A stretch of DNA of 64,000 bases, taken from the NCBI RefSeq assembly GCF_029873635.1, contig NC_080420.1:121776719-121840718 (forward strand), read 5' to 3'. The notes under the pieces were generated by a model. The model was not told the origin of the DNA. It saw only the letters and a list, made by a program, of their open reading frames with translations, and did no database searches. Each line of letters opens with the position of its first letter. Within the stretch, counting starts at the first letter, position 1. The translations under genes and the position numbers were made by a program. Below, piece after piece: positions 23,210 to 33,270 of the stretch. Source of the DNA: Malania oleifera (taxonomy: Eukaryota > Streptophyta > Magnoliopsida > Santalales > Ximeniaceae).

Positions 23210-23815
23210 CAAAAAATGAGCAACACTCATTAGGCAAAAAAGAATCGATCCAATTAACAAGCAATTCTTGTGAGGCCAGAGGACTGCCCAATATGTGAGT
23301 ATAGCTTATTAGGCAAAATTGGCCCAATTAATTAGCAAACCTTGTGAGGCCAAAAGGCTGCCCAACAAATGAGCATAGCTTATTAGGAAAAATCGGCCCA
23401 ACTGATGAGTAAAGCTCGTGAGGTTAGAGGACTACCAACAAATGAGCATAGCTCATTAGGCGAAATCGACCCAATTGACAAGCAAATCTCGTGAGGTCAG
23501 AAGACTGCCCAACAAGTGAGCACAGCTCATTAGGCAAAATCGGTCCAACTAACGAGCAAACCACGTGAGGCCAGAAGACAACCCAACAAATGAGCATAGC
23601 TCATTAGGCGAAATTGACCTAACTAATGAGCAAAACTCATGAGGCCAAAAGACTACCCAACAAGTGAGCACAACACATTAGGCAAAATTGGCCCAACTGA
23701 TAAGCAAACCTCGCAAGGCAAAAAGACTGCCTAACAAATGAGCATAGCTCATTAAGTGAAACCAGCCTAACTGACGAGCACAACCCGTGAGACCAGAAGG
23801 ATGCCCAACAAATTA
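23210..23815. repeat. 74-bp tandem array in outer element
   Basis: About eight units of 74 bases, each with gcccaacaaatgagcatagc, tcattaggcaaaatcggccc and gagcaaacctcgtgaggcca. Each unit contains short inverted words (tgagc and gctca) that could fold into a hairpin. Units differ mostly by transitions. Confidence 0.88.
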
Positions 23816-24602
23816 CCGTGAAGAGTTGCTCAGCAAAAACAACTCTGCAAGAATTGCCTCGAAGATCAACTTGGCAAAAAATGCCCACAAGGAGCCGCTC
23901 GACAAAAACGGCTCAGCAAAAAAATCCCACGAAGAGTTGTTCGGCAAAAACAGCTTGAAAAGAATGGCCACGAAGATTAGCTCAACAAAATGTGCCCACA
24001 AATAGTTGATCAGAAAAAATAGCTCCACAAGAATTGCCCTGAAGAGCAGCTCGAAAGAATCAATTCGACAAGATCTGCTCCACAAGAACGGCTCCGCAAG
24101 AATTGCCTTGAAGAGCGACTAGACAAAAATAACTTGGCAATAATTGCCTTGAAAAGCAACTTGACAGAAACAACTCAACAGAAATAGTTCGGCGAGAAAT
24201 GCCACAAAGAGCAGCTGGGCAGCTCGACAAGAATACCCAAGAAGAGAAACTCGAAAGAATGGACCCATGAGGAGCAACTCAGCAACTCAAAAGAATTCCC
24301 ATGAGGAGCAGCTCGGCAAGAAAGCCAATGAGGAGCAGCTCGGCAAGAAAGTAGAATTCCCATGAGGAGCAGTTTAGCAGCTCGACAAGAACGCCCACGA
24401 AGAGCAGATCGACAGATTGGCAGTTCAGCAAGATCAGCTCAGCGGCTTAACACGAATGCCCCATGAAGAGCTGCTTGGCACGAATGCCCCACAATGAGCT
24501 ACTCAGCGCAAATGCCTTATGAAGACTTGCTCGGCACAAAATGCTCAACAAAGACCTACTCGGCATCATTGGCTCGAGTGAGCCAAAAAACCTGGCTCAG
24601 CA
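23816..24602. repeat. Degenerate short repeats in outer element
   Basis: Irregular units of about 30-50 bases built from gaagagcagctcggcaagaa, gcccacaagg and aaaaacggctc, decaying from left to right. No reading frame with family resemblance was seen on either strand. It ends at the duplication cagca before LTR D. Confidence 0.7.
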
Positions 24603-24679
24603 TGTAGTGACCCGAAGAATAATAGTATTTAAATAATAATGAGGGAGAGAAATGGAAACAGAAATAGAAGGGGGCAATA

Positions 24680-24845
24680 GGCTTCGCGACGAAGGTCTTC
24701 AGGATCTCGTTGACGAGGTCCCATTTCGTCGACGAGAAAATACCGAGCGAAGGATTTTGGGCTACCCTGAATTTCGTCGACGAAGGGTAAGGTTCATCGA
24801 CAAATTCACTGAAGGACTCGTCGACGAATCTCGCCCTATAAGTAG
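24680..24845 (+). promoter_or_regulatory. U3 palindrome array and TATA of LTR D
   Basis: Six units (tcgttgacgag, tcgtcgacgag, tcgtcgacgaa, tcatcgacaaa, tcgtcgacgaa and a weaker first one, cgcgacgaa) precede the TATA box within 150 bases. Confidence 0.72.
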
Positions 24846-25170
24846 TGAAAACTCATATTTTTTTATCAAATTTCAGTGCTCTCTCTCTCCCCTCTCTCTC
24901 CCTTCTCTCTTCGATTTCAGCCTCGCTAGTCGCCGATCAATGATCCAAAGCTACCACAACGCTCCTGGCGAAGTTCTCTGCAAGTCTGTCGAAACGAATC
25001 GTTGGTAAAACGAAGTTGGATTTCCTCCCAAATTCAAGGTAAGGCCTTTTAGTCCATTTTTGGTCTTCTGACAGTTATAGAAAATGATGTAGGTGAAAAA
25101 ATACTGATATTTTGTTCTGAAAAACATTGTTTTCGGGGTGTTGTGTAGGAGGCCCTGCGGGTGTTAGGCC

Positions 25171-26837
25171 TATTGGGAGTCCCAGCCCAGAGTCTATAGT
25201 CTAGAGGGGGGTGAATAGACTCTTTTTGCGAAATACGTATTTTTCTACAAAATAAAAACTCTTGACAAGATACAAGAAATTATATCGCAATATAAATATA
25301 AATCATGCACAAGATATAAAATAAAGAGTGTAAGGGAGAGAAAGAACAACACCGGTATTTTTACGTGGTTCGGCACCAAGCCTACGTCCACGCCTTAGCA
25401 CCAAGGCAAGGATTCCACAATCCACTAAAGATACTCCTTCACCGGCGGAGAAGCCTTACAACTTGAGAACAAATCCCTACACTTGGGAACGAACCCCTAC
25501 CGCGCTCACCAAGAGCCTTCGCTTCAGTTCACAAAGAACCTTACAAGAGATTGGAAATACAATTTAATGCTCCTTAAATGAGCCAATATGAAATACAACC
25601 AAATCCTCACTCTATTCTCTCAAGGAATGAATCTTACAAGATAAGTGAGCAAGAGAGGATTGAGCACTTGTGAAGAATAACTAAAATGCAAAGTGCTTAG
25701 GTTTTGGATAAAATGATATTTTTCACAAATATGATCAACAATGCTCAAAACCATGTTAATACAAGTCTAAAAGCCTGTATTTATAGCCCAAGAACCTTAG
25801 GAGCCGTTAACTAGACATTGAGGGGAAGAAAAAATACTTTATTTGGCAAACTAGCCGTTTTCCCCCCGTTGGGGCGCTTCTGCCCAGAATTTGTTGACGA
25901 AATCTGAATTTCGTCGACGACGTCCCTGAATCAAAAAAAGTCACCAAAATAAAAGTTGTGGAATTTTGTCTTAACTTTCCAGGGATACCAAGATCGTCTC
26001 ATTTGGACTTTTTTATAAAAAATTATGTCTAAAATACCGTAAGGTGTTCAAGACTCAAGAGTGCACTACGGCAGTGACGATTACTTTGTTTTTACTTGTC
26101 AAAAAGTGTTTTAATGACTCAAATCATTCTTGGACAAAATTATATGAAATATATTAAGTCTAATGAAGATTAAAACTTGTCCAAATGAGTTTCCTTTTGA
26201 ATATAAGATATTTTAATTAATAGAACACGTTTGAAAACCCATTTTGATATCTTATATGCTTAGTATGTCCTTTTGTAAATATACTCGACTTTCTTTGAAA
26301 CTTTAGGACGTTAAACTTGTTTTAACACAATTGGGACTAAGTATAAAAATGTTCTTAAAATTAGGATGTTAAAAACTTGTCCCTTTGAAAACATATTTGA
26401 GTTTTAGGATTCATTTGACAAACTCTTGTTTTAACTTAGAAAGCTATGAAAGGTGAGTTTGTGTTTATGTCTTTAGTGCAATCCTATAAACTCATGTTTC
26501 CTAGTATGCTTATGCAATGGCTCAACTCTTACTCAGAAATCATGCAAGATACACATCGCAAGAGTTATAATACGCACTCACTCACACAACCTTTATTACA
26601 ATTAATTTATACACTTAACCTTTCTTTGGTTGTGCTGGGGTCATTCCGAGTACGTGTCTATTTGATCTTTCCTTCTTGACGTCTACTCGGTCTGATCTTT
26701 GCCTTCGATCCAATAATTCATGTACAAGTACATGTACTAAACATGATTTGCAAAGATAGGAAAACACTAGGAACAACATGTAGGTTAATATCATCAAAAC
26801 ACATTAAACAATTATGGTGTAGCCACTAAGGCTAACA
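25171..26837 (-). mobile_element. Solo LTR E inside LTR D
   Basis: It is flanked by aggcc at 25166-25170 and 26838-26842. On the minus strand it starts TGTTAGCCTTAGTGGC; the other end, CCCAATA, is one base away from the usual CA. A TATA box GGGCTATAAATACAGG is at about 25775-25790. The R/U5 side has the ttacgtggttcggcaccaag and gcctacgtccacgcc words that recur in the fragment at 56522-57735. One TCGTCGACGA unit and a variant lie upstream of TATA (25890-25925). Superfamily undetermined. Confidence 0.78.
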
Positions 26838-27002
26838 AGGCCAGTAAACCATAGGGGCTTTTCAGTAGTCAGGTAAGAGAAATATGCTATGTTAGGTAAT
26901 TTTAAAATATTATACAGTTTATTAAATTATGAATATTATGTATTAAAGTATGGTGTGGCTTGAGAATATGAATATAGTACAAAGATATGTTTTACGAATT
27001 TC

Positions 27003-27140
27003 AATACCATGATTATATGAATTCTAGTACCATGATTATACGAATTTCAGTACCATGATTATACGAATTCTAGTACCATGATTATACGAATCTCAGTACC
27101 ATGATAATACGAATTTCAGTACTATGATTATGCAGTTCAA
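27003..27140. repeat. 23-bp tandem repeat in LTR D
   Basis: Six copies of agtaccatgattatacgaat plus three bases, with small changes, lie in the transcribed part of LTR D. Confidence 0.88.
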
Positions 27141-28159
27141 TATTATGATTATATAGTTCTCAGTACTATAACGTGTGGATTACAGTTATAGTTTATTTAG
27201 TATCATGGTTATTACCGTTATTTCAGAATCATGGTAAATCAGATAGTTGTTTATAGAGATGTATTATATAGTATCAGACCCTGTTGGACTATACAGTTAC
27301 GGAGCATGGTACCGATGCTACAAATATTTATGTTATAAGTGCAACCACTTATTTAGATAATACATGGTAGTAGGTTGATCACCTAGACCCTTGACGTGGA
27401 CAGGCTCCCCATCATATATGAGTTGAGGTGGGCAGATTAGACTGATGCAGTATAATGATTTACCCTAGTCGGCCAACCAGTGTAGATCCCGCCTACAGGC
27501 CGCACAACCCTATCATGAGGGGTTAAATCATGACACACAGTTATCTACAGGGAAAGTTTTCAGTTAATATTACGTATATACAATTTTACAGAAACAGGGA
27601 ATATACTTATGTACATTAGAAGCATTTTGAATAATAACCTACAATACTATTATGTTAAGTAACATGGAAAGGGTGGTGGATTTTATTACTTGTATTGTAT
27701 TTACATATCCAATTGTACATGATTATGTAAAGACAGATTTTCATAATATTGTAACTCATTTGTCACACACTAGTAATAGTATATTTCGTCTTACTAAGCG
27801 TTGGCTCATCCCAGTGTTAAAACATTTTTCAGGTGATTCAGGTAGGCGAGCAGACCAAGCTCGCAGATAGAGGGGCTTCAGTATTGCCCTAACAGTGGAG
27901 TGAGTATTGTGGGAATATTTTTGTATAACCCTAGCCAGTTGAGGGTGTTTTGGGAAAACAGATATACATGTATATTTTGAGGATACATTCTAGCACTTTG
28001 GTATTGTATATAATTACATATGGATATGTTTATTTGATTTCCGATTCTTGCTGCTTAGGTCGATGATTGGATTTAATCCAGTATGGTATTAGAGCATGTT
28101 AAATGTCATATATATAGTATAAAAAAAAACATGGAAATTAAGTAGGTCGTTACACAGCA

Positions 28160-28610
28160 TGACTCGCACACAGAAGCATTGGCTTGGGAAGCCACAACAA
28201 AATTCAGCTAAAAAAAGTCATGTACGCATCCACCTCGACTCATACTAGCCGACTCCCCCTCGAGTTCGGATCGACAAAGCCAGGAGCACCACAAGATCAT
28301 GTTGGGTAAGCCGAGTACACCCTAAATCTGGCTCGACAAACCGTAGATAAAGAAGTAGCTTAAGAGGGTGTTAAAAAAAATTTTCCTAGGGACATTGCCC
28401 CCGAACCCCTAGGAGACTCATCCCTAAGTTGTACCTTCGCTCCATGGACTAAGCCTGAGTAAGAAATCTCCCATTATGAAACCACACATCATTACTTTGG
28501 ATCAGGTCATCGCCTAGATCAACACATAACTAGGCTCCACAAAATCCCAATAGGAACAACTTTCGAACTTTGGGAACATGGTTCAAAATTTCAAAACTAA
28601 GGGAGACAAC
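28160..28610 (+). other. End of outer element interior with polypurine tract
   Basis: No protein family could be read. A short direct word (gactccccctcgagttcgga) and scattered Ser/Arg-like codons are seen. The last bases, aaactaagggagacaac, just before TGATATGACC, are the likely polypurine tract. The stretch joins logically to 24602 once LTR D is removed. Confidence 0.55.
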
Positions 28611-29037
28611 TGATATGACCTAAATATATCAGCTTATAAAAGGAAGTCAAAACCCAGCAATCACTACCCAAGTCAAATGCTCTGGTAGGAGCAATTTGCT
28701 CTAATCCAATAATGAAGGGAGATATCCACGCGCGCCTTAAACGCTTAGAGTGATCCACGCTAGCGCTTTAAATCTCCGGAGTGATCCAAGCCCCCGCGTT
28801 ATAATGACGGATCACCCTAAGGGTCAAGCCTCGTCACTATAAAGAAGGGTGATGCAAACAAGCCAAGGTAACTCACTCTGAACCCAATCTTACTGTTGCA
28901 TTCAGCCTCTTGGAAACATTCCCTTACTTAGGCATCGAAGTGATCCCTCAGAGTACACCCCGGGTCCTCCAAGCCTACATTATTTTCATCCTTTTCAGGT
29001 CATTAGAAGCTAGAGAGCAACGCCGCAGGTCCCAACA
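28611..29037 (+). repeat. Right LTR of outer element
   Basis: A 427-base LTR from TGATATGACC to TCCCAACA; its last 300 bases match 1-298. Two TATA-like blocks occur (ttataaaagga near 28635 and actataaagaagg near 28837). Confidence 0.85.
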
Positions 29038-29045
29038 AATCTTAC

Positions 29046-29227
29046 TTCGCAACATATATAACACATTCAATCACTCTTAAGCCTTCTTGAACAATAAGAT
29101 TCAAAATATAAGCACAACATCTTACATGAAAAAATTCACCACCAATTAGTAAAGGTTCTTGCAAAGAAAGTTGACTTAATAGAATATCTTGCATACTATC
29201 ATTAGCAGTTGCATTATCCAATGTGCC
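29046..29227 (-). pseudogene. hAT transposase fragment
   Basis: Sixty codons without a stop read LDNATANDSMQDILL ... FFHVRCCAYILNLIVQEGL. These are the LDNAxxND and H-x-RCxAHxLNLIVQ blocks of plant hAT (Ac-like, RICESLEEPER-type) transposases. The His before ILN is Tyr here. The fragment ends at the right LTR of the outer element, so that element probably inserted into an old hAT copy. The rest of the transposase is missing. Confidence 0.85.
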
Positions 29228-30140
29228 AAAATCGAAAATCGAACAGATAATTTTGACTTTTGAAATTCCAAATTCGAAACCAAAATTGAATCGAATGTGT
29301 TATCCCATAGAGGACCGAACATTCGGCAGTTCAATAACAGTTTTTTTTTTTCATATTTTAACTGATTTTAAAAATATTTAAAAGGGGAGGGAGACAGAGC
29401 CACAGGTAAAGGTGGTGCAGCTCGAAGGCTGAGAGTCTAAGAAAGACTGAGAGCCTAAGAGAGCCAGAGTCAAGCGATAGATCAAACTCGAAGGCTCAGA
29501 GCAGTGTGCTAGTGTCCAATGAGTCACAAGACTCACAACTACGGAGATATGGAGAGAGACCTAGATGTAGATGAGATCAGAGCCGAGAGTGACAGAATAT
29601 GGTCTGAGGGAGAGGGCTGAGAGGCAGAGATTCAGCGTGGCTAGGGGTCGGTGACTAGCAGGGAGAAATCGAGTGATCAAGTGAAAGTGAAACCCTAATC
29701 CCCCACTCTCAGAGCAGTGTGCTTGATCTTGCACTTGATCTTTCAAGAGACGGAGAGAAAGAGAGAGTCTGATATGAGGGAGAGGGCCGAGACTGGCCCG
29801 AGAGGCAAAGATTTAGATTTCAACATGGCTAGGGGTCGGCAACTCGCAGATTGTAGAAAGAAATTGAGTGATTGAGAGAAATGGAAACCCTAATCCCCCA
29901 CTCGGCTACTCCCCAGCCCATATATATATATAAACTAGTTATATTTATTTATATATTTATTTTTTTATTTAAATCATTTTTTTTTTTTAGGTTCAATTAT
30001 ATTTTGAAACCGAAATCAAAATCGAAATTGAAAATTTGTATTTTGAAAATAAAAAACGAAACTGTAAACCAAAAAACCAAATCGCTTGTGCTTTCAGTCT
30101 ATTTTTCAATTTTTTGGTAATTTTTGTATACCCCTACTCA
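29228..30140. repeat. Probable non-autonomous hAT-like insert with internal duplication
   Basis: The left end is rich in aaatcgaaaatcgaac words and the right end reads, on minus, TAGGGGTATACAAAAATTACC, like hAT termini with CAGGGGTGTACAAA (remembered). Inside, 29601-29706 is repeated at 29771-29908 (gagggagagggc, ggctaggggtcgg, gaaaccctaatcccccactc). No clear terminal inverted repeat or 8-bp duplication could be confirmed by eye. Confidence 0.4.
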
Positions 30141-32270
30141 TGACCAATTGACCATGAAACCTTCACAACTGATTCATTGCCTTTGTCTGTAAATCCACTT
30201 ATTTAATTTTAAAAAAAAAACAAATCAAAGATACATCCAAGCATAAACCATCCACTAAAAAAAACCCAGAAACATAACAGAGAACCCAAAAAATAAATAA
30301 TAAATAAATAAAATCGTAACCCGCCTCCACCTCTACCTCTGCATCTCTGCGATCCAAAACCAACACCGAACTACAGATATCCACTATCGTGAAAGAGATG
30401 CCCAGATGGAGCTTCATATTTCAGAAGTTGGATTGTTGGAAGATGGTGTGTGCCGTGTGCTAGGTTGTGCTGCAGCCGGATAGAAATTAGGGTTAGGTGT
30501 TTTCACTGTGTATATATAAACAGATAAACGGATCACCCAGCGGATACTCAACCCAAACCCACCTAACCCATTTAATAAACGAGTCGGACTCAGGTTGACC
30601 TATTTATAAACGGTTTGACTTGTATTAAACCCAAACTCAGTTTAAACGGACGGGTCATCCGTTGAGTTTCGATCCATTTTGCTACCACTAGTTTACCATA
30701 TGGTCTAATTTATTCACTTTCCACTCCGTAGCTTTTTTGGATGAGAAGTGAGTACTATAGTAACAATAATAACTTCAATTAATAATGGATTTAGAAAATT
30801 AAAAAAAAATACACTAATATTTTTTTTAAGTTCGTTGGAAAAACAAAGACATTCTCCAATACTGAAATACAATGAGACTTTTTTTTAACCTAATCAATTT
30901 ACTTGACCTTTTAATACCAATTGTTTTCTAAATTGAAGTCTTTTATCATTTGGTGTTGTTTCTATCATCTTTTTTTTTTTTAATCTTATCGCATTGTTTA
31001 ATTGTGTGAAAAAATTTAAATTTTAAGACATACTTGATGAAATGACACTTAAAAAAAAAAAACATATGAATGAGGCATTAAATAGAAATAGAGAATTTGA
31101 ATTCACAATTTTTTGGTCACCCAAGATATGCAAATGATGCCTCCTAAATTTGTTCTTTGGGAAATTGGGCTTTCGGTTCATCCGGGGTTTAAGCATTGTC
31201 ATGTGAGTTGAGGGGATTTGATGGGGTTATTCATGAAAAAAAAAAAATGATATACCAATGCCTCCTAATTTTGTGATGTGATTGTTTCTATCGCATCATT
31301 TATAAAAATCTCATTTTAAAAGTTTGGATTTTAAAGAATTAAAAAATTATTAAAACATTGAAGAGAGGTTGAAATGTTATTACGTCAATTTTATGACATT
31401 GGCATTTAAGAAGCTCTCCGATGCACTATTATGGTTTTGCTTTGGCCACTCATTGAGTGCTGTGACTACATTATATGCAATAATCAATGAGGACCTAATG
31501 CACTAGATGAGTCATCATAAAAGTTGTTTAGGTTGAATTTAATAACACAAAACATTTCTTTAGTAAGTTGGCTTATATTTTTAGACAACCTTGCTAACTT
31601 GAATGTCTAATTAGGAAAAATCTTTAATTCTCCTGTGTTTTCCTTAGCTTCATTCTCTAGAGAACATAAATATTTCAACTATGGAATCTAAAGAAATTTA
31701 TGGCAAAGTTACTTTCTTCATAAATTATTAAAATCACTTGTCTTGTCTTACAGCTAAGGTGTCCAAAGAAATCTATGGCAAAATTACTTTCTTTATAAAT
31801 TATGGATATTTTTTTGTTAGAATGGGGAGACTAATATGTTATTTTTCCAGAGCTATTCTCTTTGAGGTGATTGTGATGTTATGAAATAGGGAGATTGGGG
31901 AGATTAATATGTTATTTTTCCACAGTTATTCTCTTTCAAGTGATACTGATGTTATAAAGTTGCTACGCAGTGTTGCCATTTATCATTTGTGAAAAGCTAG
32001 AAATCCCACAAAGAAAGTAGATTTAATTGTTCACAACATCCTTCACGATATTCTAGTGAGAAGGATTCAATGGCTTTTAATCTAATAAAAAAAATGTTTT
32101 CACAACAAAAAAAATAAATAAATCATGCCTTAGTCCCACTGTGGAATCAGTTATATGAATCATTTTTCGTCAATTTATGTAATCATAGACCATTTTAATT
32201 GATAAATTCAAGGAAATTAAATTCTTACTCACTATCTCCTTTCAAATTATTTTAATTCTACCCCTACCCC
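30141..32270. other. Intergenic DNA, no gene seen
   Basis: AT-rich sequence with homopolymer A and T runs. 30510-30690 has words such as caacccaaacccacctaacc and cggacgggtcatccg that resemble decayed hAT-type ends. 31691-31740 is repeated at 31766-31810 (period 75), and 31824-31880 at 31897-31950 (period 73). No open frame with a recognisable family. Confidence 0.6.
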
Positions 32271-32334
32271 CTACCCCTTCTACTGCTTCCCACGGTAACT
32301 AGGTCACTCTTTCTTACAGGTATACTATGTGAAC

Positions 32335-32450
32335 TACGTTACAAGTGTTCATACCATTTGAGTCGTCCCTTCCTTATCTTATCTTTTATAGGGTAACACC
32401 TAACTTACCACGAATATGTTCATTCCTTAATTTATCTTTCAAAAAATGAT
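32335..32450 (-). pseudogene. LINE (L1-type) reverse-transcriptase C-terminal fragment
   Basis: The minus strand reads LKDKLRNEHIRGKLGVT and, after a one-base frameshift, IKDKIRKGRLKWYEHL. These are the N-x-x-IRxKxGVxPIxDK and RLxWxGH blocks found near the C-terminus of plant LINE polyproteins, where W-[FY]-G-H is usual and Glu replaces Gly here. The adjoining 32280-32334 may hold the RR-x-x-x-APVRR part in another frame. Nothing else of the LINE is visible. Confidence 0.72.
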
Positions 32451-32525
32451 TCGTATAACTGATCTCACCTAATCAAACTTAAGGCTTCTTGTTGTATTCC
32501 TCTCGCCATTTGATGCAATATAAGG

Positions 32526-33270
32526 TGTAACCAGGATTTCTCCCTCGTTGGGCTAGCATATTATCGTTACATTCCGCTATATATATATAAAGAATATGTT
32601 ATGATTATTATAATAATATTACAATGTAATTATTAAGTAATTATAATTTCAAACTAGAATAATAATAGTAATTGTAACTATTAACATTATTATTTTGTGA
32701 AGTATGTCAATTATTATTGTTATAATAATTATAGCTGTTAAATTAAACCAGTCACATTACAATATTATTGCTAAAGTAGTATTAAAATATGGTAATGCTC
32801 AGTAGAATTATATGTTCGAACACTACCACATAATGCATTATATAATAGCATTAGACACTAGCATAATTCAATGCTCTGAAAATATGTACCTTTATACACC
32901 ATATTATTACCTAGTTTAGTCCATTACCAAACACTATTTTACAGAATTTATAACTGAAAAACCAATAAACTAATATACAGCAAGATCCAACCATGCACCA
33001 TAAGGATTTCAGTTTCTGGGTGGGGATGAGGCAGAGAGGCAAGAGACTAGAGACTGAACACAGTGATGTGAATGCCATATTAGCTCAAGTACATGGAGGA
33101 TCCAATGGTACATACATTCTTGCAACTAAGCTGGCTTCTAAGCACTCTACTGATGATCACCGACTACAAACACAAAGGATCAAAGAGACCTACCAGTGCC
33201 AATGACTTTACAAGTTACAGATGAAACAGGACAACAGAAAAGAGTGCATGCAATTTCCTTCTCTCTCTTT
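32526..33270 (-). other. 3' flank and probable 3'UTR of the EFR3-like gene
   Basis: The sequence after the stop codon is free of recognisable elements except AT-rich runs (32578-32600 and 32620-32760). A canonical AATAAA signal on the minus strand was not found by eye, so the mRNA end is not placed. Confidence 0.45.

Larger units (their letters stand above)
24603..28154 (+). mobile_element. Solo LTR D in outer element, split by LTR E
   Basis: It starts TGTAGTGACCCGAAG and ends GGTCGTTACA with cagca on both sides (24598-24602 and 28155-28159). The net LTR is about 1.88 kb without E. Sense is plus: U3 with palindromes at 24680-24835, TATA (CCTATAAGTAG) at 24835-24845, pyrimidine-rich leader (tctctctcccctctctctcc), then modules shared with A and C. 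No coding part remains. Confidence 0.92.
1..29037 (+). mobile_element. Outer TAT-type Ty3/gypsy element, nested host of A-E
   Basis: The first 298 bases and 28611-29037 are two copies of one LTR. Between them lie a gag pseudogene at 327-1370, its tail at 22896-23027, tandem repeats, and four or more inserted elements. No pol domain of its own was found, so it is either deleted or a non-autonomous derivative. The gag matches the TAT/Ogre lineage as I remember it (a core with the pattern DHL-x-T-x-x-x-L-M, then RQEE-like and NAE-like blocks). The left end lies outside the window, so its target duplication cannot be tested. Confidence 0.8.

Noticed and set aside
23637..24363. Several minus-strand frames of 60-90 codons with repeated Leu-Phe words.
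   Set aside because: They are readings of the 74-bp and shorter repeats.
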